Below are positions 11,477-24,389 of a stretch of DNA of 64,000 nucleotides, one piece after another. The position numbers and the translations under genes were made by a program. The notes below the pieces were generated by a model. That model saw only the letters and a program-made list of their open reading frames with translations, did not search any database and was not told the origin of the DNA. Origin of the DNA: Collybiopsis luxurians FD-317 M1 (Eukaryota > Basidiomycota > Agaricomycetes > Agaricales > Omphalotaceae); NCBI GenBank assembly GCA_000827265.1, contig KN834766.1, positions 174,136 to 238,135 on the forward strand, written 5' to 3'. How positions within the stretch are numbered: position 1 is the stretch's first letter; each line of letters begins with the position of its first letter.

Positions 11477-14400
11477 TAGGAGAGGTGGATGCGACGGCAC
11501 TTTTGCGGAGGATGGGTCGTTGAAGCGGTTGCTGTGGGGGCCTAATAGTTATCGAAACAAAATAATAATGTATATATAGACCAACCTGCTCTGCGTAATG
11601 CCGCTCTCAAAAATTCAAAGTAATATAATCAGTAGTCTTTGCGGCAAAGGCGGAGTTATTAGCGAACCCGAAATCTATGCAGTTTCCATCTTACGTTGCA
11701 CTCCGCTGTCCAAGATCAAAATCCGAGATATATATTCAGTGGAGGAGGTGGTGGTAGTTTCTATTACAAAATCTTCAGTGAGCAGAGTTATACTTTCAGT
11801 ACAGTAATGATAGAATCCCTTAGTTTAATTCTACCAGCCAAGTCGAAGGGACTGAGTGTTTTTTTTTTTTTTTCAGGTGTATCAGACTAGAATTGCATGA
11901 GAATGGGTCAGTGACAGTGTGCGGGCTTCTATGTCCATGGTGCCGGAATGGTCAAGACTGCCCCGGAATGGCTAGGATAAGTATATTATTCATAAGGCTA
12001 TTTACCCATTTTACCGGGTCTATACCTGTTACGGCGAAACAGTGTTTTAGCCGTCATTCCTCTGATACTGGGAATGACAAAGATGGCCGAAGTTGGCAAT
12101 ACAAAGCATTATTCATAGATGGGTCCCAGGTAGAGAAGATTATATAGTCGCGGGGAACATTTTTACTATTGCGTAGAAATACTATATGGAGAAGGGCAAG
12201 AGAGTATATAGATAGGAAGGGAATGGAACGGAAGAGCAGGTTCTAACCCCCTATTTAGCAGGCACTTGATCTGTTAAGGAACCAATCAGAGCTCCGGGTG
12301 AAGAGTTAAAGTTAAAGAGCAGTGTTGTGTTTTGTAATTTTGTTAAACTTGGTTATTGTATTTGAACTTGGTACTTCGGTTTTGACATTGCGACTTGGAT
12401 TTTGATTGAATTTAAAACTTCTGCTCTTACATCTACAACTACCACCGCTCCAACCGCCCTTTGAACTTCATGCTCTTGTGTGCTTTTTATGTTTGTTTTC
12501 ATTCTCACCGCACCCACCATAGCATTATCCCAACATATATGACCGTCTTGGGTTTATGTCAATAGGGTAATCAAGTGAATATACATACCCAAAGTGAAAA
12601 ATTCGGTCCGGCTGAATGGGATTGCAACCAAAAACAAAAATACAGTGAATAGAGTGTATGACAATCTAATATTCATCATTCAGATCAGTTGAAAGAGGCA
12701 TATACCAGTTATATGATTCTTCAACCTAAATGAAAAAACAAACTATCAGTGTCTGCATATTTCTCGCTTAGTTTGTGTCTTTTAGTTGTCCATTCAATTG
12801 AGCTGAACATTTTCCACTTTTGGTGTGATAGGAAATGTTGTGAATGGGAAGGATTTGACCTGTAGTGGTACAGGGTAAGTATAGTGTGGGAAAGGGCTTT
12901 GGCTTTGGAAAATTGGTTATGAGTGCATGGAATGGAATGGAATGCCGAGTTTCTGCGGTGGTGATTTTGTGCCTGATCCAAGACAGGCAATTTTAAATTG
13001 ATATTTTGTAATTTATATATCCCCGACTCTGACTGAAGGGAAGGGAGGGATGTGTTTACTACGATTGGCCAAAATCTTTGTAAAATTTTGCCCCATTCAC
13101 ACACCCTTATCTAATCTCTGTATTCTCATGCCGCAGAATTGTATGAGCATTTTTCAGGCGCTACATTCTCTCTCTGCTCCTTAAGTTACGCAGTCGGGAT
13201 AGGCCTTCTGTAAGTGATAACCATTGCCAATGGACATGACAATACTGTTTCCTGTTGTCCCTTTGGGGGCTCCCCTGCCACTGAATTGTTGAGAGTTACA
13301 ACTGAAAAAACTAAGGCTAAAGACCCTGATGTCCTTTCCCTCGAATTCTTCTTGAACTACCAAATCTGCTGCTGTCCCCAACATTGCAAAAACATGTGTC
13401 GAGCTGTATATCACTCATTCGCTCTTCAATGAGAATCTGTACTTGTCTTGACACATTTGTAGCTGATATCGCACATCCTTTGTTCAGATCTTTTCCTCTC
13501 GAAGAAAAAGAGGGTTGGTATTCCCAGTGACATTTCGTCGGCTAGCTTCCTGAACGCTCTGAAAGTTCAGTTGATAATGTCGTAACTGAATGTATCATCA
13601 TTGCAATGGAACGATTACTTTCTCTTGATGGGGTTGGGGATTAAGGATTTTTTAGCTTGGTGTTCATTACGTTGGATGCCCCGAGAAAGCTCATGACTGA
13701 ACTGGCACGAGTTCCGCCACCCACTTATGCATTAAATATTGTCGGGAGTGCCTAGGAGGCTTGTTGCTATGTAGCCTTTTCATGATCTGAGGACTTATCG
13801 ATATAGGTACGGACTAGTACTCGGAAGTTATAAGTATATGGGTGCTATCCTTGAAAACCGGAATATATGCTCAATCTTGCTTGACTTTGATAAACCAAAC
13901 CTCTTGGGGAAGGGTTTACACGATGCCCGAGCAAGGGAATAAAAGCCCGTTAGTATGCCCGGGATTAATTGTAGGAGTGGAGCCTTGTCATCAATATCAT
14001 GATGGAAACAATAACGGTATATATATAGCACAGGAAAAAAGACTCTTTTCGTTCTCCCCATCGCACTGGATTCTGGAAGAGCGGCAAACGCTTGTTTCCT
14101 ACGGCGTTGTGCATCTACCGAGGTAGATGATATTGAATTGATTCTTCATGTGCGTTCATTCTACTTAGGAACATGCGTTGCTATTCAAACTCTAGTGTAT
14201 TGACAGTCATATGCAGTGTTAACTGAGAGGGGGTAAAATTTACATGTTTGTCTGTTTGTGGCTGAACAGGACCAAATCCTGGACCTACCCCCACATCTGT
14301 TGCGCTTTTGGCTTGCTTGATTACATGTTACTAACCTTTAGCTATAAGTATATGATTGTCCGCCGCTCAAACTTTCTGCTGGAAGTTTGGACGTTCGTAG

Positions 14401-14950
14401 TTTTACTTTTGGGGCCTTCAATGAAGTAAGTATGGGGTAGCTATTGAATAGGAATGTCATTCAGGATGTTTGTAAAATTTGGTTACATACTAGGTCCATG
14501 AATTCGCGTGCAAGAGACTCATGTGGTTTGTAAGCTTTAGGCCAACGATTGTTTATGAAGAAAAACTACCAGTACTTAGCTTTTGAATTCTGGTGCAGTG
14601 TGCAATGTGTGTGAAGTGCGCAGACAGCGTTCCGGACCGAATAAGCCGGAACCCTTTCATTGCAACAAGTGCAAACAGAGAGAGAGCGCTTAGTGATGAA
14701 TTGCCCTCGTGCCGGAAACGATTTTTTTCTGGATTACGAGTCACGACAGCCCTAATCTTTCTTGTTTCTGGTTCTCTTCGACGCTTCGATTTTGTAGGGC
14801 TTGAAACGCCAATAGAACATTGCAAGTCAGGAAGAAGGCTTCCAGAAAAGAAGTAGGCTTTTTGGGGTTTAGTTTAGGTACGTCTGCACGAGACTTTTTT
14901 TTGAGTTGAGTTAACGGTTTATTATTCTAGCCTCAACTCTCTCACAACAT
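11477..14950. other. Long intergenic stretch, no gene recognised
   Basis: About 3.5 kb without a recognisable protein. The first 100 bp (11477-11580) resemble the region upstream of other DUF6533 copies and probably hold the promoter of copy A. The part from about 11900 to 12450 has a repeat-like composition (GC-poor, with a run ending CTGCTCTTACA) that could be a solo LTR, but I could not find both borders. Short frames at 13214-13432 and 13842-14126 show no family resemblance. Confidence 0.4.
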
Positions 14951-14952
14951 TG

Positions 14953-15010
14953 GTAAGCCTCGAATTACAAGCTGTTGACTCGTTCAGTTTCTTTACCTCT
15001 TTGTCTTCAG
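14953..15010 (+). other. 5' UTR intron of the deubiquitinase gene
   Basis: GTAAGC at 14953 and a pyrimidine-rich TTTGTCTTCAG ending at 15010 frame a 58-nt intron, just upstream of the ATG at 15032. Length and signals match the coding introns of this window. The intron is inferred; no transcript was seen. Confidence 0.55.
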
Positions 15011-15031
15011 TGAAAAGAACAAAATACAAAA

Positions 15032-18000
15032 ATGTCGAATTCATACTACTACGACCAATCAGGTCAGGCTGCTTACCCTTATGAAAACCACGCTGGGCCA
15101 AGTTCGTACCCGTATCAGTATCAACCTAACATGAATGGGCATATGTACCAGCCACTTGTGCACGGTAAACAATCTCAGTATCCCTTTCATCAACACCCCC
15201 AATACCACCAGCACCAGCCCATGTCAAATGGTTTCGTACAACCCGAGTTGACCGACTCGTCCCATCCGCCACCTTTGTCCTCTCTTCCTTCATCCTCATC
15301 CTCATCGTCTTCACCGTCACAGCTACCGCCGCCACTACCGGCGGTACAGGCACACCCGGTGACTCCTACCTCACCTTCCACTTCCACTTCCCCTTCCACC
15401 CCTTCTGTTTCCGCATCCTCTCCCTCATCCTATTCACGTCCTCTACCAACAGCAACATGGGCAATATGGTCCCGCCGTCCAACAGATCCCCTCCTCGCTC
15501 CCGGTCTCGTCTTCTCATCCCGCACACGACCACCACAACATATCATCCGAGACGCCATGGACATCCGCACCCCTCCCGCATCTCCTGTCGCCGAAAGTGT
15601 ATCTCTACCTTCCGATGCTCAACCTTCCGAGGCTCCGGTTTCAGTCTCGCTCTCGGTGGAGAAGGAGAAGGAGAAGGAGAAGGAGAAAGAAACACTATCA
15701 GAAGGCCCGCCTACAATAACCCCGCACACAGCAGCCCCGGCATCTGTACCGTCATCCGCAGCCTCGACATCCACTGCGTCTGCGACGACGACGACGGCGA
15801 CGCCTACGCCTAGTACGACTCATCCTGGGTCTCCTGCGAGTAGTACGACTTCGATCGAAGTGGGGTCGTTGTCTTTTAAGGAGAAGGATGGGGTCGCGGT
15901 GATGGCTCCTGCTTCTGCTTCGCCGTCTGTGGGTGTATCTGCGTCTGCGTCTGCATCTGTACCCCTTCCCGTCTCTACGACATCTACCGTGACTGCTCCC
16001 GTAGCTCCCGCACCCCATACGCATACGCATACCCCCGCGATCCCACCACCTCCACTTAAAAAATCATGGGCTTCTTTGCTGAGGCCTTCTACTACCGCCG
16101 GTGGCACTACCACTACCACCTCTGCCTCCCCTTCGTCTGCACCCTCTACAGCAGCATCCGCGTTATCATCAAGACCGAAGATACCCATCCCCACTTCGTC
16201 TGTTGTGGGTATTAGTATTCCCGCTGATACGGGGTTGGGTTTGGGTCCGTCGCGCGGCGGTGGGGGTGGGGGTGGGGGTGGTAAGGGTGCGAATACGAAT
16301 GGAAAGGGAGGGAAGGGGAAGGAACCGGCGATGCTGGGGGTGGGGATACCGATGGAGAAGAGGAGAGAGTTGGGGAGGGTGTTGAGGTTGGAGTTTGGGG
16401 ATGGGGGTGGGTTTGATGAGCCGGAGACGGACGAGGGGATGGGGATGGGGATGGATGAGGGGACGGGGGCTTCGACGTTGGGTACGGGCACGTCGTTCGC
16501 TGCTTTAGCAGCTGTTACAGATGATCCAAAGTCGAGCTCGAGTCCGAACGCGAAGAACGCGGTTTCTTCGAATACGTCGACGTCGACACCTACGAAAACC
16601 CCTACGAAAGCGACGTCGACCACCCCTTCTTCTTCTTCAACGACTCCTCCTCCTTCTTCGTCGACCAAGACGAGCACAAAGACGATCAAGACCAAGACAA
16701 ACGCAAACACAAACACAAACACGAAAACGAAGACGAAAACCAAAACGAAGACAAAGACAAAGACGAAGACGAAGACGACGGCAGACATCCACCCCCGCGG
16801 GCTGATCAACACGGGCAATATGTGTTTTGCGAATTCGGTGTTGCAGGTGTTGATGTATGATGAGTTGTTTTTTGGGTTGTTTGTTAGGTTAGGGGAGGTT
16901 GGGTTTGGGTTTGGGGGTGCCTTGAATGGAGATGGGGATGGGAGACGAGATAGGGATGGGGAAGGGGAAGGGGACGGGGATGGAGAGGGGGAAGAGGCAG
17001 GCGATGTAGATGGGGGAGAGGGTGAGGGTGAGGGTGAAGGAGAGCAAGGGGGAGAGAATTGGAGAGAGGCGTTGGGTGTCAAGACGCCGTTGGTTGATGC
17101 GACTGTTGGGTTTTTGGAAGAGTTTTTGGAGGGGTCTGCGGGTAGGAGGAGGAGAGCTGATGATGAAGGGGATGGGGATGGGTATCCCCATTTGTCGATG
17201 ACGATAGCGAAAGGCAAGGGGAAGGCTTCGCCTTCTCGTGTAGCGCTTAATGGGTTGACGACGACGACTTCGTCTACCTCATCCCAATCCCAGTCCCAGT
17301 CCCAATCCCAAACGTCCCGCCAACAATCACCCCAGCCCCAACTCAAACCCCAATCCCAATCCCAATCCCATGCGCCGGTCCAGCCTCGAAGGGAAGACCC
17401 CTTCTGCCCGTTCATCCCTTCTTCGGTGTACGAAGCACTCAAGATGAAGAGACAGTTTGATTCGATGCGGTGGGGGCAGCAGGAGGACGCTGAGGAGTTT
17501 TTGGGGTTTTATTTGGAGGGGTTGGAGGAGGAGTTGGTGGGGGTTGCTGCGGCCATCTCCAGTTCGGGTTCGGGTTCGGGTGCGGGTATGGGGGCGGGGG
17601 CGAGTGGTGGCCTTGGTAAGGAGGGTGCGGCGGGTATGACGGTGAGGGAGGGTAGGGGAGGGAAGAAGAAAGTGATTACGGAGATGGTTGAGGAGGTTGT
17701 TGAGGAGGATCCGGAGGGAGGGGAGGAGGAGGATGGGTGGATGGAGGTTGGGAAGAGGAATCGGAGTGTTGTTACTAGGACTGTGAGTTGGTGTTTTCTG
17801 TTTTCTGTTTCTCCACCTTCCTGTCGCTCTGGTTTGAGGTACATTTCGCTTCCGCCACTGCGACCTCTTTGCAGCTTTATTTTTTTGTTTTTATTTTGGG
17901 AGGTGTACGCCTCCTCTTCACTTTTTCGGCCCCTTTCCTATCCTGCTGGAGCTTCCTGTTTAGTCCTCTTCTCTTTCTCCTTCTACCCCCGGGTGCTCGC

Positions 18001-18992
18001 TTCTGAGATCGTTCTCTTTTACTGACTCTCAACCCACCCGCAGATCAAATCGACCGAATCTCCGATATCGAGGATCTTTGGAGGTAAATTCCGTACATCG
18101 TTACGTGTCCCTGGAGCCAAGGAGAGTGCGATTGTGGAGGATTGGAGGAGTTTGAGGCTTGATATTCAGGTGGGTTTTTCGCAGGGGGTTAACCTTTCTT
18201 CACCTCGTGCCTCTTACTGAATACACGCTGTTACACAGCCCGACACGATACACACGATCCAAGATGCGCTCTCTCATATATCCGCTCCGCAAACGATCAA
18301 CCTTTCTTCCTCGTCGTCCGCGTCTAATAACGCGGCTTCCTCCTCCTCTGCGTCGTCTTCGTCTGCTGCTGCCGCAACGGTCCCTCGAGAAGGGTCCCAG
18401 CAGTTACTGATAGAAGCTCTTCCTCCTGTGCTCGTGATACACCTCAAGAGGTTCGAGTACAATAAGGATGTTGGGGGGGTGGTGAAGGTCGGGAAGGAGG
18501 TGAGGTTTGGGCCTGAGTTGGTGGTGGGGACGGATGTGTTGAGTGTGAAGGGGAGGAGTATGGCTGGGGCTGGGGGAGGGGGAACGAAGGGGGTGAAGTA
18601 TAAGCTTTTTGGAGGTATGTCGATGCGCTCTCTTCCCTTTCTGTGTGGGGACGCATTACGTGTTACGTCTGACCCGCGATAACTGACAGCTCTTTTCTTT
18701 TCTAGTTATATACCACCATGGTATTTCGGCGTCTGGAGGACATTATACACTCGATGTGTTGCATCCTGAGCGATATCCGCCATCGACGCCTACGAATGGC
18801 GCAAAGTCCACTCTGGGTCAGAATCCGAGAGAGGGATGGATTAGGATCGACGATGAGTTGGTTTCGGACGTGAGGCCGGAGGATGTATTTGGGTTTGGCG
18901 GAGGGGCAGGGGAGCAAGGGGGGTTCTTTGAGGATGGGGCGACGGGGAATATGAGGTGTGCGTATTTGTTGTTTTATAGGAGGGTGAGGTAG
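15032..18992 (+). CDS. Ubiquitin carboxyl-terminal hydrolase, Ubp3/USP10-like (1179 aa)
   Basis: A cysteine protease that removes ubiquitin from proteins. Four exons: 15032-17782, 18044-18169, 18239-18614 and 18706-18992; total 1179 aa. The Cys box is RGLINTGNMCFANSVLQVL with catalytic Cys598. A QQEDAEEFL motif follows near residue 820. Exon 2 encodes ESPISRIFGGKFRTSLR, typical of Ubp3/USP10. The His box SASGGHYTLDV gives His1097, and WIRIDDELVS carries the Asp at 1133/1134. In yeast, Ubp3 with its cofactor Bre5 acts in vesicle traffic and ribophagy; that role here is inference. The N-terminal 590 residues are low complexity (Tyr/Pro/Gln start, Ser/Thr/Pro, then a Lys-Thr repeat at about 550-588). 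Gly/Asp/Glu and Gln-Ser repeats are inserted inside the catalytic domain. The first intron is 261 nt, longer than the others. Fragments of this gene recur at 5980 and 27360. Confidence 0.93.
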
Positions 18993-19439
18993 AATGGGGG
19001 GGCGAGATGCTCTGTGTAGGGCGTGTAGCTTCGTTATTTGTCTTCTGGGTTGTCTCCTCATGGGCTATGCCAGGGACGGGATAGGCCTATACCTCGTTGG
19101 AGAATTACAGGGCGCCGGGGGTTAACTCGTTCGTCTTCGTCTCACACGAAGTGGGGTATTGTTGATAGGTGTGACTGGTTGGCTCGGGGTAGTATTCTGT
19201 TCTCAATTACATAGCTAGTCGTGCTGCGCTGATTCAGTTTACTTGTCATTTTTCTCGAATTGGAATGTGTTTTCTACTCTCAATCATTTGGCAAAACCTT
19301 ATGAGTCAAGGTTGTATAACAAGAGGGAAGGTTACACGGGAATAAACGTGGTTTACGTACGTGCAAATGTCTTTAGTGCTATTTTATCACAATTGCCAAG
19401 TGTTGAACTACCCAGCATTTCCAGCCAACTTTAACACAT
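18993..19439 (+). other. 3' flank of the deubiquitinase gene
   Basis: Non-coding sequence between the deubiquitinase stop and the convergent end of the 144-aa gene. It recurs almost unchanged at 27530-27950, behind the truncated deubiquitinase copy. No terminator signal could be assigned. Confidence 0.5.
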
Positions 19440-20027
19440 TCAATTATGAACGATAACTTTCGTGTTCTTCCAATTCCTTTTCTGACCCTGGGTCTGGTAC
19501 ATTCCGTCCAGCATTACTGCGAGACATTCAACGGTGTTGAGGAAAGTCTTTAGTATACTATTCCTGCACACTAAGAATAGTCGACCTGACCTTGAGCAAA
19601 ATCGGAGTACCCACTTACCCATAGTCAGCGGGTGAGAGTGCCAACTTGTTTAGGGCATCTTGTTCCTAAGTAACAGGAAAGGAATGAGGGAATGATATGA
19701 GATAGATACGGTTTTCACAGATACAAATGGCTGGTCGTTACAGACAAGGAACATTCTGCTTACCTGGTTCAAGCTGTCATCGTCTGTCGAACCCAACCAG
19801 TCTAATACGTGAACCGACGCCTCAGCAAGTGGAAAACCCAAATTTCGGGCTAGCTTCTGAGCCTCCTGCTCGACTTTCTGGGGAGTTGCAGTATCTTCTG
19901 ATCTGCGGTCGATCGAAATGGAATAGACCTTCCACATGAGAACATCAAGGTTCTCAAGGGGAACGGGACGGCCGATTGAAGGGGAATTTTGACTCGAAAT
20001 TTCTGGAAGATGGAAAACTTGTAGCAT
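19440..20027 (-). CDS. Uncharacterised 144-aa protein, three exons
   Basis: Read on the minus strand: exon 1 20027-19764, exon 2 19665-19619, exon 3 19563-19440. Both introns are GT-AG (98 and 55 nt) and the phases agree, giving 144 aa. The sequence starts MLQVFHLPEI, contains LMWKVYSISI and LARNLGFPLAEA in exon 1, QDALNKLALSPADYG in exon 2, and a Lys-rich end (KRNWKNTKVIVHN). I recognise no domain; composition suggests a small soluble, mostly helical protein. It is divergent from WD40 copy 2 across 468 bp. The same divergent pair, with this gene broken, is at 1007-3235. The ATG at 20027 was chosen over an upstream in-frame ATG at 20123 because the broken copy keeps the local context (ATCGCAAAT before ATG). 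Real expression is likely but unproven. Confidence 0.6.
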
Positions 20028-20495
20028 TTTTATTTGCGATAAAAATTTGTTCTTAAGGAAGGAATCTTGACTAGGGAAAACGGGGAACAGCTGGAAAGGG
20101 TATTTAAATATCAAGACTCGCAACGTGCAAGAAGAGCTAAGAATATCAGGGAAGAAGGCACGGCTGAACGAAGTACACCTGAGCAGGTTTAAAGTTATTG
20201 ATGATTTAGGTTTCCTAATCCAAGCTCGTTACTCGCACTGGGATATTCAATAAATGTAAGCTAAACCAACACATGTACATTAAGTTGAAAAGAACCGGAA
20301 GGTTGGTAGCAAAGACGTTACTTGGAGACTCAGAAGAGACCACACTGTTGACTCAGATCATAGGATGCAATGATCTCCGTAGTCAGCTGAGAGATGGCGC
20401 TAAAATTGTTGGAGAATCAGTTACGCAGCTTAATGGCGCTGGCTTCCTTGCTTTTACCCTTCACGACCTAGTCTGCACCGTTTTCTGGATTCCCG
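20028..20495. promoter_or_regulatory. Shared divergent promoter region
   Basis: 468 bp separate the starts of the 144-aa gene and WD40 copy 2. The same arrangement, diverged in sequence, lies between 2500 and 2950. No specific operator could be named. A TATTTAAATA-like sequence near 20100 lies upstream of the 144-aa gene and could serve as a TATA element. Confidence 0.4.
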
Positions 20496-21980
20496 ATGCC
20501 CGAGTAGGTTTGCGAACTGTCTCCAAGGCTATCCTGACTTTCTAATCGCACATCGGTATTCAGGCCAAGCAGCATAAACGCGCAAGATTATTATGCAAAG
20601 TTTCGTCCTCATCTGGAGCACGACTTCGAAACGGACGGAAAGCCAGCTCCATGGCTCCCTGACCATCCAAAGAAATGGGGCTCAGAAGCGACCTGGATCC
20701 ATTTTGACCCAGAATCTCCAGACATACCAGGTTTTGGTATTAATCGACATCTCTCCACCAGCGATGATGACCGCTTTCTTTCTGTTACCGTAGGCCCCGA
20801 CATTCACATATACAGCATTGTCTACCCTTCCACTTCCACTGGCGGCAATGGCCCACATTTTCAGCTCAAACAAGTACTTCGATCAGGACATGGAGGCGGA
20901 AAGGTGGGTTTCGCGGAGTTTCAACCCAATGGAAACGGTACGAGTAGGGTTCTAGTGAGCAGCGGAGCGTACTTGGACAATCGAAGAAATATCAACACCG
21001 TCAGAGTGTGGAATCTGGACGCAGAGGAAACGGAAGCTGAAAGACGCATACCTCTCGCGGCTTATGCTGCTAGTCACGCAGCTTCGAACGTACTTCAGCA
21101 CAATGCGAAGTGGTCTCAAGATGCTCTTGGCGATCAGGACATAGCCCGAAGGTTTGAAAAAGTCTTGCGCGTCGCGCAGACGCGAATCGACATTGAGCAG
21201 GCTCGAGTTCTTCAGGGGCATGTGAAGCGTCGGGCATTCAGCCGCGATGGGGTTTCTCTACTCGTTTTCGAAGCAGGTCCCGAGTATTGTATCTCGGTTA
21301 TTGCTGTCGACAGTCTTCGAGCACGGTTTCAGCTCCGAGGCCACTCTGACATGATTATGTGGGCAGAGTACAGCCCCGATAACAAACTCATCGGGACATC
21401 TTCTTGGGACAAGACCGTTCGTATTTGGGATGCGGCAAACGGAGAGCTCGTCCATACGCTGACTGGTGCTACTAACCAGTCGTGGAATGCTGCTTTTTCA
21501 CCGGACAGCAAGACGATCGCTGCCGGAGCGGGGGATCGAAAAGTTCGATTGTGGAATGTTGAAAGCGGAGAATTATGTTATATTTTTGAAGGGTACAACA
21601 GCTGGGTTCGCAGCTTATGCTTCTCTCAGGACGGACTAACGCTCGCCGCTGGAGCGGGAGATTCTTCAGTGCGGATTTTTAGTGTTCTGAGTGGTGGTGA
21701 TTCTATACAACACTGGAAAATGGGGGCCGGGGAAGGTAGTTTGAGAGGTAAGTGGATTGAAGTGTGGAACGTCATGTATACCGCACGGGGGGTGTTGATT
21801 TTCGGAACAACGGATGGTCGCGTGTACATGTTTGATCCAAAGACCGGCCAGAAGGGCAAATTTGAACATGGAGCAGACGTAGTTGGATTATCAAGCACCG
21901 GCAATTGCATAACTTCGAGAGACGGAAAATGGCTCTTTACTGCCGATTTCGATGGCTCTGTTCGGGTCTGGGGGATATAG
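20496..21980 (+). CDS. WD40-repeat protein, copy 2 (474 aa)
   Basis: Two exons: an 8-nt first exon ATGCCCGA (20496-20503) and 20564-21980, joined across a 60-nt GT-AG intron; 474 aa. The product begins MPEPSSINAQDYYAKFRPH and is then collinear with copy 1. WD40 blades include RGHSDMIMWAEYSPDNKLIG with KTVRIWD, then VRLWN and a final GSVRVWGI. The frame is open throughout. Without the tiny first exon no ATG lies at the right place, since the codon used as start by copy 1 is ATA (Ile) here. Function unknown; WD40 propellers generally act as interaction platforms. Divergent neighbour: the 144-aa gene. A fourth copy (35704) has the same 8-nt first exon, which supports the model. Confidence 0.85.
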
Positions 21981-24164
21981 AATCGACAAACGGCATTTTA
22001 CTGGATGCACTACGCTAAAATACATGAAAACTGGAATAGCTCATTTGAATACTTATCGTTTTGAAAGGGTTTCAATTTAGTTGAGAAAAGATGAGGCAAT
22101 CAATGAATAGTAACATGCAATAAACGCAAATGTCCTGGTTTGGATCTTTCGACGAGCGTAGAATAGCATGCCTTAACAAGTGGCGGGGACTTGGTTGACA
22201 TATAGGTGAGGGACTTTGGCTTCCGTACCAATATCTGTTAGTATGTTCAATACATGATTCCATTGACACTTGATGACTCAACAGCTTAGTATGTAAGTAG
22301 TTAATAGATCTTATCCTGTATCACAGCTTTTATCCTACTCATTGGCAATATACATCCATGTATACGAAAAACGGATAAAATCGTGGCCCACAATAGCGAT
22401 TCCTTCATTTCATTCCGGCCTCGTAATTCTTATAATAATTATAGTCTCCTGATTTGCTACATTGACATGAATGGTCAGCATCGGTCCTTCAAGCCATCTG
22501 TTATATGTATTATTCATGACGGCACCGATAAAACCCGTATAACTCGGCTAAAGATTATTTGCTATATATTTGATTTAAAAATGCGCCTCATGGTACTCGG
22601 CAATTTGACGTTCCTCACCACCATCATCCAAAACCTCCGACGCCTATCTAGTCTCTTCCAACCATAGTTTCCACTCTAAACGTGCAGCTACTTAGCCACG
22701 CCAGCCCCCATTCCCACACCTCATCGCCTCGTCGGTTGTCCTCTTTCTCGCGGGTGATCCGCGCGCAAGCGGATTGCTCAAAGCTGCCACTGTCCTTGCG
22801 CTTTAGCGGGCAGTTTTTACACCAAGCAAACTGGGCCACTGTGCCAAATTTATTGTACCAAACTCATTTATACCATATTCTGTGATTATGAGGGCATCGA
22901 TGAAGTGTGGACCCAATTTCACCCTCTAATCTAGTTACTTCCTGTATTGTAGATAGTCGGCGGGGAAATCTACAGCAGCGATGCCGTGCGTCAGTTGCGA
23001 ACTCGTCTCCTCTTTCTGCGGCAGTCCCAGAGACGATGGTGCATCGGTCAGCACCGGGATAATCTCTGGAAACCGGCGTTCAGATCAGATCGTGGACCAT
23101 GCCGTGTAATAGAACTTCCTTCCTTCCTTTCTCACCGGAAACTCCCCTCACTTTGTTGCCTATAACAATGCAATGCCAGAATATGTGCTAGACATATAAT
23201 TTAAAAATGTGCCACATGATCCTTGGCAGTTCCTCACTGGAAACTCCCTTCATTTTGTTGCTTATAACAATCCTTAGCGCCGCCGGAGCGGCAATCCCCG
23301 ACTCATCACAGTTTTGGTTGCACCTTTGGTCTTCAGAATCCATCCAGATCCATACAACATATATCTACTTAATAGTCCAGATATTTTGTATTGTTGTATC
23401 TTATATCTTAGTGGTCCAGCCCTTGTTCCGTAGAGCTTTGTTTTTTTTGCTCATGGACTGCCACCAGTGGCTTAGGGTTGGTTGGGCATGAATGGATCAC
23501 TCTGCATCCTGGCTCTGCTAAGCATCCACCTAGCTTTGCAGCTCTCCTGAGACTCTACTATCTGGATAATTCTATTTGGCAACTGCTCCCTCTCAGTTGT
23601 CTTGCTGCCTGCACAATGGCACTGGGCCAACAAGCAATTTTTGGTCCCAACCCACTTTGTCTCTTGTCCATGCAAAGCCCCCTCAAACTGTCTCCAGTTG
23701 TACTGTTAAGGATTGACCTGAGTGATTCAGGCATCACTCCCCATGCAGCATCCCAGCTTGTTAAGTGATTATTAATTAATTTGATTTGTTTCCTAATGCA
23801 GAAGGTTGGATGCATATTTCCCAATCACAGGGAACAAGACCCTTCCCTTCAGTCAGAGTTGGGGAAAGCAATGCTTGCCAGAAATGCTGTATGTTTGCAG
23901 CTATTTGAATTATTTCCTTATTGGTGGCGGCTGCAAGAGGAGCCAGAGATTCAGATCGGGGATACGCTATGTTGCCATGTGAAAGGCTGCAGTCCAGAAG
24001 GTTCTGTGATGGCAACTAGCTGAGTAGTAGCTGAGGAAAATGTTGCTGCTGCCTAGCTGCCCATCCTGTTGCACTGAACAGTCATGGCAGCCTGCATCAT
24101 AGTGAAATAGACACAAAGTCAAAATTTTAGGAGAGACTATCCAATAACATTGAAAGTTTGCTTC

Positions 24165-24389
24165 NNNNNNNNNNNNNNNNNNNNNNNNNNNNNNNNNNNN
24201 NNNNNNNNNNNNNNNNNNNNNNNNNNNNNNNNNNNNNNNNNNNNNNNNNNNNNNNNNNNNNNNNNNNNNNNNNNNNNNNNNNNNNNNNNNNNNNNNNNNN
24301 NNNNNNNNNNNNNNNNNNNNNNNNNNNNNNNNNNNNNNNNNNNNNNNNNNNNNNNNNNNNNNNNNNNNNNNNNNNNNNNNNNNNNNNNN
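24165..24389. other. Assembly gap (225 N)
   Basis: A run of N. The 54 bp before it (24111-24164) and the 53 bp after it (24390-24442) are nearly identical, both reading CACAAAGTCAAA ... TGCTTC. They differ only by single-base insertions or deletions. The gap size is therefore unreliable, and the two sides may in reality overlap. Confidence 0.95.

Noticed and set aside
11905..12450. Possible solo LTR (repeat-like stretch ending in CTGCTCTTACA)
   Set aside because: No clear TG start, no target duplication and no second copy could be established in the window.
15820..17442. A 540-codon open frame on the minus strand inside the deubiquitinase gene
   Set aside because: It mirrors the low-complexity plus-strand coding repeats (Ser/Pro and Val/Phe runs) and has no domain. 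The plus strand carries catalytic motifs and matching introns.
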